Below, in pieces: positions 1 to 9,382 of a DNA stretch of 64,000 bases. This DNA comes from Dickeya fangzhongdai (GTDB lineage Bacteria > Pseudomonadota > Gammaproteobacteria > Enterobacterales > Enterobacteriaceae), in the NCBI RefSeq assembly GCF_002812485.1, contig NZ_CP025003.1, positions 1,240,001 to 1,304,000 on the forward strand, in the 5' to 3' direction. The translations under genes and the position numbers were made by a program. The notes below the pieces were generated by a model, which saw only the letters and a program-made list of their open reading frames with translations, was not told the DNA's origin and made no database searches. Numbering within the stretch: position 1 is the first letter of the stretch; each line of letters opens with the position of its first letter.

Positions 1-743
1 GCGACATCAGCGCATCGCTGCAAACCGCGACCGACGAAGTGGCGACCGGCAACAACGATCTGGCGTCCCGCACCGAAGCGGCGGCGGCCAGCCTGCAGCA
101 AACCGCCGCCGCGCTGGAGCAGATTTCCGCCACCGTTACCCAGTCGGCCGGTTCCGCCCAGCAGGTGAACGATCGTACCCGCTCGCTGGCGAACGATGCC
201 AGCGCCGGCGGTAAAGTGGTGGCCGAGGTTGTCGACACCATGCAGGAAATCGAGGTAGCTTCCGGTAAGATCGGCGATATTATCGGCGTGATCGACGGTA
301 TTGCCTTCCAGACCAATATCCTGGCGCTGAACGCGGCGGTGGAAGCCGCCCGCGCCGGCGAACAAGGGCGTGGTTTTGCGGTAGTGGCTGGCGAGGTGCG
401 TTCGCTGGCGCAGCGTAGCGCGCAGGCGGCGAAAGAGATCAAGGCGCTGATCGAGTCCACCGTAGAGAGCGTGAATACCGGTTCGCGGCAGGTGCGTCAG
501 GCCGGCAACACCATGACCGAAATTGTCGGCGGCGTGTCTTCCGTGAGTACGGTGATGTCGGAAATCACCCATGCGTCAGGAGAACAGATGCGCGGGATTC
601 AGGAGATCAACAAAGCGGTGGCGCAGCTGGATTCAATGGTGCAGCAGAACGCGGCGATGGTGCAGGAAGCGGCATCCGCTTTCGCCTCGTTGCAATCGCA
701 GTCGGAAGAGCTGCACTCCTCGATCAGTCACTTTAAGCTGTAA
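1..743 (+). CDS. Methyl-accepting chemotaxis protein, C-terminal part (5' end outside window)
   Basis: The reading frame is open to the left edge of the window, so only the cytoplasmic signalling part is seen. The first codons read [20 protein letters not shown], and the frame then gives a long coiled-coil four-helix-bundle segment. The highly conserved hairpin tip contains [18 protein letters not shown] and [18 protein letters not shown], the site that binds CheA and CheW. Flanking alanine- and glutamine-rich helices carry the methylation regions. The protein ends in SISHFKL without an NWETF-type pentapeptide, so it probably has no CheR/CheB tether. The ligand-binding domain is not in the window, so the stimulus cannot be named. 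Confidence 0.95.
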   Translation, partial: DISASLQTATDEVATGNNDLASRTEAAAASLQQTAAALEQISATVTQSAGSAQQVNDRTRSLANDASAGGKVVAEVVDTMQEIEVASGKIGDIIGVIDGIAFQTNILALNAAVEAARAGEQGRGFAVVAGEVRSLAQRSAQAAKEIKALIESTVESVNTGSRQVRQAGNTMTEIVGGVSSVSTVMSEITHASGEQMRGIQEINKAVAQLDSMVQQNAAMVQEAASAFASLQSQSEELHSSISHFKL

Positions 744-868
744 CACGACAGGGTGCCGGGTTATCGGGCGAGCCGGATGTTTTGCGAATGGTGATGTTTG
801 TCCGACCTGTGAGTGATTTCGTGCGAGATAAACGGTGGAGTTTCCTTGCCATTTCACCACACGCACGA

Positions 869-880
869 CAAGGAGAGGCT
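869..880. repeat. Left half of palindromic IS target site plus CT core
   Basis: The left arm is CAAGGAGAGGC (869-879). Its exact reverse complement, GCCTCTCCTTG, lies at 2111-2121, beyond the insertion sequence. With the IS removed and one CT core kept, the arms form an 11-bp stem around an 8-base loop. This reads as a REP-like or other intergenic palindrome that served as the insertion target. There is no T-run after the right arm, so it does not look like an intrinsic terminator. Confidence 0.7.
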
Positions 881-882
881 TG

Positions 883-888
883 TATCTT
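883..888 (+). promoter_or_regulatory. -10 half of a promoter formed at the circularised IS junction
   Basis: TATCTT at 883-888 lies just inside the left end, preceded by TG. The right end carries TTGACT at 2083-2088. When the two ends are joined through one CT core, the spacing between the hexamers is exactly 17 bp (13 bases of right end, 2 of core, 2 of left end). Transcription would then begin about 893-896, at the 5' hairpin of the predicted bridge RNA. Assembly of a promoter across the junction is known for IS110-family circles. The match here is from inspection only. Confidence 0.6.
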
Positions 889-891
889 GCT

Positions 892-1077
892 CATGTCGTG
901 ATTAGCTATCACGACATGAAACAGAGTGAGCTTCGAAGGAGAGCCAGGGCTATAAACCTTGTGGTTGAGTTTAAGCCCTCTGTTTCACCTTTCACGCCAG
1001 CATTAACATTGAACGGTTACCCAGAGCACTGACTCTGAATGTACAAGCGGAACGGGCGTGATGGCTTCAGTGAAAGG
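892..1077 (+). ncRNA. Predicted IS110 bridge RNA (target- and donor-guide RNA)
   Basis: Folding by eye gives three units. (1) A 5' hairpin has a perfect 10-bp stem, CATGTCGTGA (892-901) with TCACGACATG (909-918). (2) Stem-loop A has outer stem GAAACAGAG (918-926) with CTCTGTTTC (978-986), then GCTT (930-933) with AAGC (973-976), around an internal loop. (3) Stem-loop B has CCTTT+CACGCC (988-998) with GGCGTG (1055-1060) and AAAGG (1073-1077), and apical hairpin CAGAG/CTCTG (1022-1037). In loop A, AAGGAGAG (936-943) equals the left flank (870-877), and GTTGAG (964-969) pairs with right-flank CTCAGC (2102-2107, one G-U). In loop B, ACGGTTAC (1013-1020) equals the right end (2095-2102), and TACAAG (1042-1047) is complementary to left-end CTTGTA (879-884). 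Order and polarity match known IS110 bridge RNAs. Exact ends are uncertain. Confidence 0.82.
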
Positions 1078-1087
1078 GGACATCATT

Positions 1088-2077
1088 ATGTATTACGTTG
1101 GTATTGATATCAGTAAGCGTTTTGTCGATGTGTGTTTGTTAGCTGATGGCATGAAAGGTAAACGGAAGACGAAAACGTTACCCAATGGCCCCAACGCCGT
1201 TCAGGCTTTGGCTGAATGGCTAACGCGACAAAAATGTGACCCGGGTCAGGCCCATATCATCATGGAAGCCACGGGGGTTTATCACGAACACCTCGCTTAT
1301 GGTCTTCATCAGTCAGGCATTGCCGTATCCGTGATAAACCCTCATCGGTTGCGTGAATTCGCCAGGGGAATGGGGATACTCACGAAGACGGATAAAGTGG
1401 ATGCCTATGTGCTGGCCTGTTATGGCGGTTTGCGCCAACCGGAGGGCTGGAGCCCGCCTTCGCCAGAAATAAGGAAACTCAAGGCATTACTCCAGCACAG
1501 GGATAGTCTGCTGAGTGATAAACAACGCATAGAAAATCGGCTGAGCACGTTAGCATCCACACAGGCCCCGGAAGAGGTTGTGGCGTCGCTGGACTCGATG
1601 GTGCGGCATGTAAAGAGTGAACTGGAACGTATTGAGCGACTGATAGAAGACCACATAGACAAGCATCCTGGACTAAAAAACGACCTGAAGCTCCTGAAAT
1701 CGATTGATGGTGTTGGCGACCAAATCGGCTGGAATATGTTAGCCACCATCCGGAGCGGTCACTTCAGGAGCGCGGAGCAGGTGGCGGCGTATCTGGGGGT
1801 TATCCCGGTAGAGCGTCGCTCAGGCACCTCGGTACGAGGCAGAGCCAGGTTGTCGAAAATAGGGCCGCCCGCGATGCGGGCAAAGCTGTATATGGGAGCC
1901 ATAGCCGCCATCAGTCACAATCGTCATGTAAAAGCGCAATACGAGCGACTTTTGCTGAAAGGCAAGGCGAAGATGTTGGCGGTAGGCGCGGCGATGAGGA
2001 AACTGGTCCATCTGTGTTATGGCGTGCTGCATACGCAGCAGCGCTATGACAAGAATTATGGGGTGGTAGCCAGTTGA
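1088..2077 (+). CDS. IS110-family transposase (DEDD recombinase)
   Basis: 329 residues. An N-terminal RuvC-like domain begins YYVGIDIS with D7, then E60 in IIMEATGVY, and D102 and D105 in TKTDKVDAYVLA, giving the DEDD tetrad. A coiled-coil linker (about 130-195) follows. The C-terminal Transposase_20 domain has the helix-hairpin-helix-like SIDGVGDQIG and, near 240-260, VERRSGTSVRGRARLSKIG, where the catalytic serine of this family lies (S245 or S248). ATG at 1088 is chosen over the in-frame ATG at 1058 because the family starts this way and because AAAGGGG stands just upstream; the longer start would also overlap the predicted RNA. The gene is intact, so the copy could be active. In this family the protein binds the bridge RNA to pair target and donor DNA. 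Confidence 0.93.
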   Translation: MYYVGIDISKRFVDVCLLADGMKGKRKTKTLPNGPNAVQALAEWLTRQKCDPGQAHIIMEATGVYHEHLAYGLHQSGIAVSVINPHRLREFARGMGILTKTDKVDAYVLACYGGLRQPEGWSPPSPEIRKLKALLQHRDSLLSDKQRIENRLSTLASTQAPEEVVASLDSMVRHVKSELERIERLIEDHIDKHPGLKNDLKLLKSIDGVGDQIGWNMLATIRSGHFRSAEQVAAYLGVIPVERRSGTSVRGRARLSKIGPPAMRAKLYMGAIAAISHNRHVKAQYERLLLKGKAKMLAVGAAMRKLVHLCYGVLHTQQRYDKNYGVVAS

Positions 2078-2082
2078 AATAC

Positions 2083-2088
2083 TTGACT
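2083..2088 (+). promoter_or_regulatory. -35 half of the IS circle-junction promoter
   Basis: TTGACT matches five of six bases of the sigma-70 -35 consensus and lies 13 bases inside the right end of the IS. It has no suitable -10 partner in the integrated copy. Its partner is TATCTT at 883-888 at the left end, 17 bp away once the ends are joined. Confidence 0.6.
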
Positions 2089-2101
2089 GGCAACACGGTT
2101 A

Positions 2102-2121
2102 CTCAGCGCCGCCTCTCCTTG
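2102..2121. repeat. CT core and right half of the palindromic IS target
   Basis: The CT duplicate of the core (2102-2103) is followed by the right part of the interrupted palindrome, whose arm GCCTCTCCTTG (2111-2121) is the exact reverse complement of 869-879. CTCAGC (2102-2107) is the segment predicted to pair with the right target guide of the bridge RNA. Confidence 0.7.
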
Positions 2122-2437
2122 ACCTCTGGCTGACGGCTAAACTGTGCCGCTGGCGCGGTTCCTTCGGCATTCGCCTTCGCTATTCGGACCGCCCGTGACG
2201 TGTTTACTCGCCCCATCCCTGGGGCTCGCCCTTCGGGCCAGCGTAAACGCTGTTCAAAAACGTTCCCGACGTTTTTGTCCGGCGCGGCACGGGCTTTCGC
2301 GACGTCCTGTCGCTCACCCGGCGAAGTCGCCCACCTCAGCGCAATTTTGACGCCACAAAAAACCATTACCTGTAAGAAGTTTTGTCGGCAATCAACAGGG
2401 AGCCAGCTTATCTGGTGCCCTGTTGCGGCTGGTGTGA
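2122..2437. repeat. Hairpin-rich non-coding stretch, possibly a dispersed intergenic repeat
   Basis: About 316 bases between the IS and the end of rdgC hold no credible gene. There are several small inverted repeats, for example GCCC-TTC-GGGC (2228-2238) and AAAAACGT-TCCCG-ACGTTTTT (2256-2276). A minus-strand frame of 87 codons (2103-2366) runs through it but crosses these hairpins, has no ribosome binding site that I can see, and extends into the IS target palindrome. From memory, similar text occurs between genes elsewhere in Pectobacteriaceae, but I cannot confirm this here. It may be one repeat unit with the palindrome that the IS disrupted. Confidence 0.4.
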
Positions 2438-3349
2438 TTACCGCTGCGCCTCGCCACCCAACGCTTCCGTCAGGTTGGCGATCAATGCCGCCACTTCGCC
2501 GGTCATCAGCGTAAAGTCGGCGTCAAACCGCTGAGCCACGTCTTCCCGGTCGATATCGTCGTTCTGCTCGCGCAGGGTATCGGCGAATTTCAGACGCTTG
2601 AGCGAACCGTCGTCCGCCAGCACCAGTTGGATGCGTTCCTGCCAGTCCAGCGCCAGTTTGGTCACCACTTTGCCCGCTTCGATGTGGGTGGCGATTTCGT
2701 CGCTGACCAGCTCCTGTTTCTTGCAGCGAATGACGCCGCCGTCTTCCAGCACCGCTTTCAGTTCGGCTTCATCCTGCAGCGTAAAACCGGCTGGCGTCTG
2801 GCCGGAACGTACCCATTCGGTCAACGTCAGCTCGATCGGGTTTTCCATGGTTAACGGCACCACCGGCAGCGACCCCAACGTTTTACGCAACAGCGCCAGC
2901 GTATCCTCGGCTTTCTTGGCGCTGGCGGCATCCACCATGATCAGGTGATTGACGGTGTCGATCCACAGTGAAATCTGGCTAAAACGGCTGAACGCACGGG
3001 GCAGCAGGCTGTGCAGCACGTCGTCTTTCAGCGCGTCCTTCTCGGTTTTCTTCAGTTTGCGGTGCTGTTCGCCTTCCAGCTTGTCGATCCGGGCCTGCAG
3101 CGCCTGCTTAATGACCGGCGCAGGCAGGATCTTCTCTTCTTTGCGGGCGCAGATCAGTATCTGACCGTTGACCACGTGGGTCAGGGCATCGCCGTGCGGC
3201 CCCATCGGCGAGACCCAGCCGGTTTTGGTCAGATCCTGACTGCCGCAGGGGGTAAAGGCGAAGGAGGCCAGCTGTGTCTCCATGGCGTCCGCAGAGAGGC
3301 TGATATCGCGGCTCAGGCGATAAATCATCAAATTTTTAAACCACAGCAT
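2438..3349 (-). CDS. rdgC: Recombination-associated protein RdgC
   Basis: 303 residues, the same length as the E. coli protein, starting [16 protein letters not shown]. RdgC is a nucleoid-associated protein that forms a closed ring dimer around double-stranded DNA and limits RecA filament formation. The recognisable N-terminal segment includes [19 protein letters not shown], and the C-terminal part is acidic and helical. It is divergent from mak, as in E. coli, with about 170 bp between the starts. Nothing unusual is seen in the gene. The IS110 insertion lies downstream and does not touch it. Confidence 0.97.
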   Translation of the reverse strand: MLWFKNLMIYRLSRDISLSADAMETQLASFAFTPCGSQDLTKTGWVSPMGPHGDALTHVVNGQILICARKEEKILPAPVIKQALQARIDKLEGEQHRKLKKTEKDALKDDVLHSLLPRAFSRFSQISLWIDTVNHLIMVDAASAKKAEDTLALLRKTLGSLPVVPLTMENPIELTLTEWVRSGQTPAGFTLQDEAELKAVLEDGGVIRCKKQELVSDEIATHIEAGKVVTKLALDWQERIQLVLADDGSLKRLKFADTLREQNDDIDREDVAQRFDADFTLMTGEVAALIANLTEALGGEAQR

Positions 3350-3520
3350 TCTTTCTTCCCAGACTGGCGCGTCGCTGGCGCGTTTCCACGTGATAACGTG
3401 GGGCGAGTATCAGGACGCAGGGGTTATTCGCAGCGGGCATGATAACGAATTGTGGTGAGGGAAGGTACGATAATGTCATCATCAGGAATACGCGAGTTCG
3501 GTGGATAAACAGGAGACAAC

Positions 3521-4432
3521 GTGCGAATAGGTATTGATTTGGGCGGTACCAAAACCGAGGTCATTGCGCTGACGGACGCGGGGCGTGAGGCATTCCGCCA
3601 CCGGGTGGCGACGCCGCGCCACGATTATCGTCAAACCCTGCAGGTTATCGCCGATCTGGTTGGCATGGCGGAGCAGGCCACCGGACAGCGCGGCAGCGTG
3701 GGCGTCGGTATTCCCGGCACGCTGTCGCCGGTGACCGGCCGGGTCAAAAACGCCAATTCGGTGTGGCTGAATCAGCAGCCGTTGGATCAGGATCTGGCGC
3801 AGCTGTTAGGCCGGCCGGTACGGGTGGCGAACGACGCCAACTGCTTTGCGGTATCCGAAGCGGTGGATGGCGCGGCGGCTGGCGCCGGCAAGGTGTTTGC
3901 GGTGATTATCGGCACCGGTTGCGGCGCCGGCATCGCCTTGAATGGGCAGGCGCACATCGGGCGCAACGGCGTGGCGGGCGAGTGGGGGCATAATCCGCTG
4001 CCGTGGATGGATGCCGACGAATGGCGCGACCAGCAGTCGATGCCTTGCTATTGCGGCCGCACGGGGTGCATCGAGACGTTTATTTCCGGCACCGGCTTTG
4101 GCATGGATTATCAGCGCCTGAGCGGCCAGACGCGTCAGGGCCATGAAATTATTGATCTGGCCGGGCGGGGCGATGCGCTGGCGGAACAGGCATTGCAACG
4201 CTATGAGCGGCGGCTGGCCAAATCGCTGGCGCATATCGTCAATCTGCTGGACCCGGATGTGATTGTGTTGGGCGGCGGCATGAGTAATGTCAAACGGCTG
4301 TATGACACCGTGCCCGGTTTGCTGAAACAGTGGGTGTTCGGCGGCGAGTGCGATACGCCGGTTCGACAGGCGATGCACGGCGACTCCAGCGGCGTGCGCG
4401 GCGCCGCCTGGTTGTGGCCGCAAGCGCGGTAA
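3521..4432 (+). CDS. mak: Fructokinase/mannokinase Mak (ROK family)
   Basis: 303 residues of the ROK sugar-kinase family. The N-terminal phosphate-binding loop is DLGGTKTE (6-13). The catalytic aspartate is D105 in VANDANCF. The zinc-binding ROK motif is seen as H157 plus C176, C178 and C183 in [12 protein letters not shown]-terminal adenosine motif [10 protein letters not shown] is present. It phosphorylates fructose (and mannose in E. coli) to the 6-phosphate in the cytoplasm. The GTG at 3521 is preceded by an AGGAGA-type site (ACAGGAGACAAC). It sits next to rdgC as in E. coli; the araJ gene that follows mak there is absent here, and sbcC follows directly. Confidence 0.93.
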   Translation: MRIGIDLGGTKTEVIALTDAGREAFRHRVATPRHDYRQTLQVIADLVGMAEQATGQRGSVGVGIPGTLSPVTGRVKNANSVWLNQQPLDQDLAQLLGRPVRVANDANCFAVSEAVDGAAAGAGKVFAVIIGTGCGAGIALNGQAHIGRNGVAGEWGHNPLPWMDADEWRDQQSMPCYCGRTGCIETFISGTGFGMDYQRLSGQTRQGHEIIDLAGRGDALAEQALQRYERRLAKSLAHIVNLLDPDVIVLGGGMSNVKRLYDTVPGLLKQWVFGGECDTPVRQAMHGDSSGVRGAAWLWPQAR

Positions 4433-4438
4433 ACGTCC

Positions 4439-4465
4439 AGCGGGGACGCCAGATGCGTCCCCGCT
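4439..4465. terminator. Hairpin between convergent mak and sbcC
   Basis: AGCGGGGACGC (4439-4449) pairs perfectly with GCGTCCCCGCT (4455-4465) around CAGAT. The T-rich tail GAATTTATTT follows on the plus strand. It can serve mak, and in the other direction it lies just past the end of sbcC. Confidence 0.75.
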
Positions 4466-4469
4466 GAAT

Positions 4470-7400
4470 TTATTTCACCGCATACGCGCTGTCGAGCTGG
4501 CTGACGCCCAGACCGTTGCGCTTTCTGACCCGGATTTGCACCTGGATACGATCTTTCATCGCTTCCACATGGCTGATGACGCCGATGCTCTTGCCGGAAG
4601 CATTCAGGTTATCCAGTACGTCCAGCGCGGTATCCAGCGTCTCGCCGTCCAGCGTGCCAAAACCTTCGTCGAGGAACAGCGAGTCGATACGGGTTTTGGT
4701 GCTGACCAGATCGGATAGCGCCAGCGCCAGCGCCAGGCTGACCAGAAAACTTTCGCCGCCGGACAGCGTGCGGGTATCGCGTACCGCGTCGGCCTGCCAG
4801 GTATCGGCCACCTGCAATTCCAGCGTGTCGGATGCCTTGCGCTGCAGCAGATAGCGCCCATGCAGACGCGACAGCTGGCGGTTGGCCAGAAACACCAGAT
4901 GATCTAGCGTCAGCCCCTGCGCGAAGCGGCGGAATTTGTCGCCTTTCTGCGAGCCAATCAACTGATTGAGGTAGCCCCAGTCGTCGCACTGTTGCTGACC
5001 GCGGGCGATGGCTTCCAGCAACTGGCGCTGTTTGTCGCGGCGTTGCTGATCGCTGGCAAGCTGCTGGCGCAGTTCACCCTGATGTGCGGCTTCGGCTTTC
5101 ACCATGTCCCCAAGGCCGGAAAGCAACTGACGGATGTCATGGTCGCTAATGCCTTCCGGCATCGATTCCGGCCGGGTCGTCATGTGTTGCTCCAGCGCGC
5201 TGTCCGCCTGCTGCTGCAACGCATCCACCTGCTGCTGACGCTGGTTGAGCCGCTCTTTTAGCGTGAGGAGATGATGGCGCTCGGCCTCGGCCAGCAAGGC
5301 ATGGCGGAAGGCGGCTTCATCGTCGAACCCGGCGGCGGTCAGCTCTTCCGCAAATCCGGTCTGAAGCTGCTGCAATGCGGTTTCGGCATGCTGGTTTTGC
5401 TGCTCCAGACTGCCGATTTCCCCGTTCAGGCGGCTGTGCAACGACTGGCCCTGTTGCCACTGCTGCTGCGCCTGCTGGCTTTCCAGCTCCAGCGTCTGGC
5501 TGACCTGCCGCAATTGCTTCAGCACCTCATTCACCGCCTGATTGCCCATCAATTGCCAGCGCTGTTGCTGCGCCTGTTCCAGCGTGCGTTGGGTATCGGC
5601 CAGTTGCTGCTGATAGGTTTTGATGGCGGCGTCGGTTTCTTCCTGCCGCTGCTGGCTGGCGACGATTTCCGCTTCCAGCGCGGCGAGTTGCGGCTGGCAC
5701 TGATGCTGTTCGTGTTCGTTTTCCTGCCAGCGCAGCCATTCCGTCTGGCGCTGACGCAGCCAGTCTTCCTGCTGCGCCAGCGTAGGCGCCGTCAGTTCGA
5801 ACGTTTCCAGCGTCTGGCTGAGGCTGTCGTGCAGGCGTTGCAACTCGCGTTCGGTTTTTTCCAGCAACAACCGCAGTTCTTCCCGCGAGGCGTGCAGCGA
5901 CGACTGTTGCTGGGTGTTCAGCTCCAGTTGCTGTACGGTTTGCGCCAGCAGTTGCTGCGCCGAGGTGAGTAAATCCTTACTTTCCTGAATATGGCGCTGA
6001 TTACGCTCACGACTGGCGATCTGCGCTTGCAGCGACTGCTCCTGCACGTTGGATGCTTCAATCCACTGATGCAGGGCCGGCAGTTGCAGCGGATCGAAAT
6101 CAACAAGTAAGCGTTCACTGACTGATTTGCACTGCAACTGCAGCGACTCGTAATCGCGTCGGACGCCGTCGAGCGCGTTTTGCTGCTGCAGGCGGTGCTG
6201 TTTTTGCAACTGAAGCTGGGTTTCGGTTTGCACCACGCTGGCTTTCAGCGCCTCCACTTCCTGACGCAGCGCATGCAGCCGGAGCTGGGTTTCCGAAGGG
6301 CGCAGCGCCTGATAGCGTTCCACCGCCGGATGATGCGGGGAGCCGCACAGCGGGCACTCTTTGCCCGGTTGCAGTTGCTGGCGCTCGCGTTCCAGACTGA
6401 CGATGCGCAGCTCCAGTTCGTGACGTTTGTCGAGGTCGGCCAGATGGTCGGCCTGACGCTGATAGTCCTGACGCTGCTGGGTCTGTTGATCTTCCAGCGC
6501 CTGAATGCGGCGTTGGGTGTCCAGCTGTTGCGCTTCCAGCAGGGTGCGCTGGCTAATCAACTGCTGTAGCACGGCGGCGCTGGTGGCCAGTTGCTGACGA
6601 TCCGGCCGTTCGGCCATGAGCCGGGCCAGTTGCTGGCGTAGGTCCGCCAGCGGTTGCTCCGCTTCCAGCTGTTCATCCTGCTGCAAGTGCTCGGTCAGCA
6701 GTTGGCTCGCTCGCTCGCAGGCGCTTTGCTGCGCCTGATGTTTTTCGGCGAGCGAGGCGCGCTGCTGGTCAAGGTATTCCGCCTGAATCTGCTGCTGCGC
6801 CGCTTTTTCCTGCAGCACCTGCAAGTCCTGCTGCCATTTCTGCTGCTGGGGAAATTGCGCCTGCCACAGCGGAATATGGCTGCCCAAATGCTGATGGCGG
6901 CTATGCTGCCGGCGATAGTTTTCGATGTCTTCCAGCCGTTGCCGTGTTTGTTCCTGCTGGCGTTGTAGTCTGGTCAGGCTGGCGATCAGCGTTTTCTGCT
7001 GCTCCAGCAGGTTATCCAGCGCCTGCTGTTGCTGGGCGCGCTGGGCCTGCTGGGTGGCGATGTGATGGTCGAGCGGCAGGATACGTTCATTGATCAAGGT
7101 TTCCTGCTGCTGGCGATACTCGGCGTGCTGCTGTCGGGTGGCCTGCGCTTTTTCCAGCTGGATTTTCAACAGATTGAGCGCATCCTGCTGGCGGCTGATC
7201 TGCTGGCGGACGCTATTCAACTGCTGGGTCAGGCGCTGTTTTTCCCGTAGCGCGCGTTCGCGTTCATCAAAGCGCGGACGCAGTTTTTCCGCCGGTTCGC
7301 TGCGCTGCAGCTTATCCATCTGCGATTGCGACTGTTGTTGCAATTGTTCCTGTGCGGCACGCTGCTGTTGGGCCTGTTGTTGCGCCTGCTGGAGCTGCAG

Positions 7401-8153
7401 CAGCGTGTCGTACCAGCGTTGATGCCCCAACACCTCTTCCCGGTGCAATGACAGCGATTGTTCCTGCTGGCGGATGGCTTCCAGCTGCTGCTCCAGCGCC
7501 TGACGCTGTTCGTCGCTCAGCAGTTCCAGCGTAGTGACCTGCGCCCGCAGGGTTTCCAGCTTGCTCTGGGCGTCTTTGTGTTTCTCGAATACCCGCTCCG
7601 AGATCTGGCCGTAAATGTCGGTGCCGGTCAGCTCTTCAAGCAGTTCGGCCCGCTGATTGGCATCGGCGTTCAGGAAGGCGGCGAACTGCCCCTGGGACAG
7701 CATCATCGATTTGGTGAAACGATCGAAATCCAGCCCGGTGATATCGGCGATCATCGTCAGCTTGTCGTTCACCTTGTCGGTGAGGATTTTGCCGTCGGCG
7801 CACAACGCCAGTTCCACCTTGGGCGGCTGCAGATTGCCTTCCGGGCTATTATGGGCGCGCCGCTGGCTCCAGAAGGCGCGGTAGGCGACATTCTTCACCT
7901 CGAATTCCACTTCCGCCAGACATTCGGCGGTGTGGCGCGTCATCAGCTCGTTCTGGCTGGGGCCGACCTTCAGACGCGGCGTCTGGTGGTACAGCGCGAG
8001 GCAGATGGCGTCCAGCAGCGTGGTTTTACCCGCGCCGGTAGGGCCGGTGATGGCGAACAGACTGTTGCTGGCGAACGGCTCGCGGGTGAAATCGATTTTC
8101 CACTCGCCCTGCAGCGAGTTGAGGTTTTTCAATCGCAGGCTAAGAATTTTCAT
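4470..8153 (-). CDS. sbcC: SbcC subunit of the SbcCD exonuclease (Rad50-like SMC ATPase)
   Basis: 1227 residues. The N-terminal Walker A is GPTGAGKT (37-44). Two very long glutamine-rich coiled coils flank the zinc hook, whose CPLC motif lies near residue 600 ([13 protein letters not shown]). The C-terminal ABC signature is [21 protein letters not shown] near 1120, and Walker B is [12 protein letters not shown] near 1155. With SbcD it forms the Mre11-Rad50-type nuclease that cuts hairpins and processes double-strand ends at replication forks. Its start overlaps the sbcD stop by ATGA, so the two are translationally coupled. It is somewhat longer than the E. coli protein (1048 residues), the difference lying in the coiled coil. 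Confidence 0.96.
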   Translation of the reverse strand: MKILSLRLKNLNSLQGEWKIDFTREPFASNSLFAITGPTGAGKTTLLDAICLALYHQTPRLKVGPSQNELMTRHTAECLAEVEFEVKNVAYRAFWSQRRAHNSPEGNLQPPKVELALCADGKILTDKVNDKLTMIADITGLDFDRFTKSMMLSQGQFAAFLNADANQRAELLEELTGTDIYGQISERVFEKHKDAQSKLETLRAQVTTLELLSDEQRQALEQQLEAIRQQEQSLSLHREEVLGHQRWYDTLLQLQQAQQQAQQQRAAQEQLQQQSQSQMDKLQRSEPAEKLRPRFDERERALREKQRLTQQLNSVRQQISRQQDALNLLKIQLEKAQATRQQHAEYRQQQETLINERILPLDHHIATQQAQRAQQQQALDNLLEQQKTLIASLTRLQRQQEQTRQRLEDIENYRRQHSRHQHLGSHIPLWQAQFPQQQKWQQDLQVLQEKAAQQQIQAEYLDQQRASLAEKHQAQQSACERASQLLTEHLQQDEQLEAEQPLADLRQQLARLMAERPDRQQLATSAAVLQQLISQRTLLEAQQLDTQRRIQALEDQQTQQRQDYQRQADHLADLDKRHELELRIVSLERERQQLQPGKECPLCGSPHHPAVERYQALRPSETQLRLHALRQEVEALKASVVQTETQLQLQKQHRLQQQNALDGVRRDYESLQLQCKSVSERLLVDFDPLQLPALHQWIEASNVQEQSLQAQIASRERNQRHIQESKDLLTSAQQLLAQTVQQLELNTQQQSSLHASREELRLLLEKTERELQRLHDSLSQTLETFELTAPTLAQQEDWLRQRQTEWLRWQENEHEQHQCQPQLAALEAEIVASQQRQEETDAAIKTYQQQLADTQRTLEQAQQQRWQLMGNQAVNEVLKQLRQVSQTLELESQQAQQQWQQGQSLHSRLNGEIGSLEQQNQHAETALQQLQTGFAEELTAAGFDDEAAFRHALLAEAERHHLLTLKERLNQRQQQVDALQQQADSALEQHMTTRPESMPEGISDHDIRQLLSGLGDMVKAEAAHQGELRQQLASDQQRRDKQRQLLEAIARGQQQCDDWGYLNQLIGSQKGDKFRRFAQGLTLDHLVFLANRQLSRLHGRYLLQRKASDTLELQVADTWQADAVRDTRTLSGGESFLVSLALALALSDLVSTKTRIDSLFLDEGFGTLDGETLDTALDVLDNLNASGKSIGVISHVEAMKDRIQVQIRVRKRNGLGVSQLDSAYAVK

Positions 8154-9382
8154 GCGGACGCCTCCCGTCGCTGCTCGTCAATCTCCTGAATGACCCGGTC
8201 GAACAACCCTTTCAGGCGCTGCTGGCGCGCCTCGTCCAGATCGCTCTCCAGCGCCAGCCGTCGGGCAAACACCTCGGCGGGTTGCAGCTCCTCCAGCGTT
8301 TCCTTTTCCAGTTGCACCAGCATTTGTTGCTGCTGTTCCCGCGCCCGGCGCAGCAACAGCACTTCCACGTTCAGCGGTTCGGTCAGCGCCTGAATGTGCT
8401 GCTGAATGTCGCTCAGGTAATCCTGGGTGGCGATTTCAATGTCCAGCCACACCGGTTTGTCGCCGTGATAGTCGCGGAATCCGGCTAGCCGGCGTTCGAT
8501 CTCCGGCAGATTGCCTTTCACCAGTTGCATCGGTTGTTCGGTCGGCACGGTCAGCGCGGTGACCTCCTGCAGTTTTCCCTGCTCGAAATGCACCAGATAC
8601 ACCGATTTCTCATGATTCAGTTCGTCAAAACTCAGCGGGATCGGCGAGCCGCTGTACCGGATGTGTTCGCATTGCGCCACCCGCTGCGGGCGATGAATAT
8701 GGCCGAGCGCGATGTAGTCCGCCGGGGGGAAGGCCTGCGCCGGGAACGCGTCCAACGTGCCGATATAGATATCGCGCACCGAATCGGACGTGGCGACGCC
8801 CACCGTGGTGAGGTGGCCGGTCAGCACAATCGGCAGTTCGCGACCCAGCGCTTCACGCTGCTCGCAGGCGAGCTGGTAACAGCGCTGATAATGATGGGTG
8901 ATGGCATCCTGCAACGCCTGCTGTTTTTGCGCGCCGGACTGGCCGGCCTGGCTGGTGAGCACGTCGCGCGGACGCAAAAAAGGAACGGCGCACAGCAGCG
9001 CGCCGGGCTCGCCTGCACGGTTGTTCAGCACCAGCACCTGTTCGTGGATATCGCCGTCAAAACCGGCGACCACCCGGGTATTCAGGCAGGCCAGCAGCGC
9101 GCGTGATTCATTCAGGGTGGCGACCGAATCATGGTTGCCGCCCATCACCACCAACTGGCAGCCGGTGCGCTGCAACGCCACCACAAAATGGTTATACATT
9201 TCACGGGCATAACTGGGCGGCGCGCCGTTGTCGAACACATCGCCTGCTACTATTACTGCATCGGCCTGATACTGCTCAACCTGCTGAACCAGCCAGTGTA
9301 AAAATGCCTGATGCTCAGGCGCACGGCTCCGGGTATAAAAGTACTGACCGAGATGCCAGTCAGACGTGTGAATAATTCGCAT
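8150..9382 (-). CDS. sbcD: SbcD nuclease subunit (Mre11-like)
   Basis: 410 residues from the ATG at 9382 ([13 protein letters not shown]); a longer frame starting at 9439 lacks family support. The calcineurin-like phosphoesterase motifs appear in order: DxH in TSDWHLG, GDxxD in [13 protein letters not shown] in [10 protein letters not shown], then LTGHLTT and LGHIHRPQ. These hold the two metal ions of the nuclease site. The C-terminal part carries the SbcC-binding and capping region. It is the first gene of sbcDC and is divergent from phoB, as in E. coli. Confidence 0.96.
   Translation of the reverse strand: MRIIHTSDWHLGQYFYTRSRAPEHQAFLHWLVQQVEQYQADAVIVAGDVFDNGAPPSYAREMYNHFVVALQRTGCQLVVMGGNHDSVATLNESRALLACLNTRVVAGFDGDIHEQVLVLNNRAGEPGALLCAVPFLRPRDVLTSQAGQSGAQKQQALQDAITHHYQRCYQLACEQREALGRELPIVLTGHLTTVGVATSDSVRDIYIGTLDAFPAQAFPPADYIALGHIHRPQRVAQCEHIRYSGSPIPLSFDELNHEKSVYLVHFEQGKLQEVTALTVPTEQPMQLVKGNLPEIERRLAGFRDYHGDKPVWLDIEIATQDYLSDIQQHIQALTEPLNVEVLLLRRAREQQQQMLVQLEKETLEELQPAEVFARRLALESDLDEARQQRLKGLFDRVIQEIDEQRREASA

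Larger units (their letters stand above)
879..2101 (+). mobile_element. IS110-family insertion sequence (IS110 subgroup, bridge-RNA type)
   Basis: The element has one DEDD transposase gene, a long non-coding left end and a very short right end, the layout of the IS110 subgroup (the IS1111 subgroup has its non-coding RNA region on the right). No terminal inverted repeats are seen, as expected. Ends are placed at a CT dinucleotide present on both sides (879-880 and 2102-2103). The left end then begins TGTATC and the right end finishes ACGGTTA. The placement is supported by matches between the predicted RNA guide loops and both ends and both flanks (see the bridge RNA entry). Total length is about 1.22 kb, normal for the family. 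The insertion is in intergenic DNA and breaks a palindrome, not a gene. Confidence 0.85.

Noticed and set aside
1058..1087. Longer transposase start (ATG at 1058)
   Set aside because: It would overlap the predicted bridge RNA, and the family begins at MYYVGIDIS; AAAGGGG stands before the ATG at 1088.
2103..2366. Minus-strand frame of 87 codons beside the IS
   Set aside because: It crosses several hairpins, starts in non-coding DNA without a visible ribosome binding site, and its 3' end lies inside the IS target site. It is better read as repeat-type intergenic DNA.
4516..8193. Several long plus-strand frames opposite sbcC
   Set aside because: They arise because glutamine- and leucine-rich coiled-coil codons give open antisense frames. 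None has a domain, and sbcC is clearly real.
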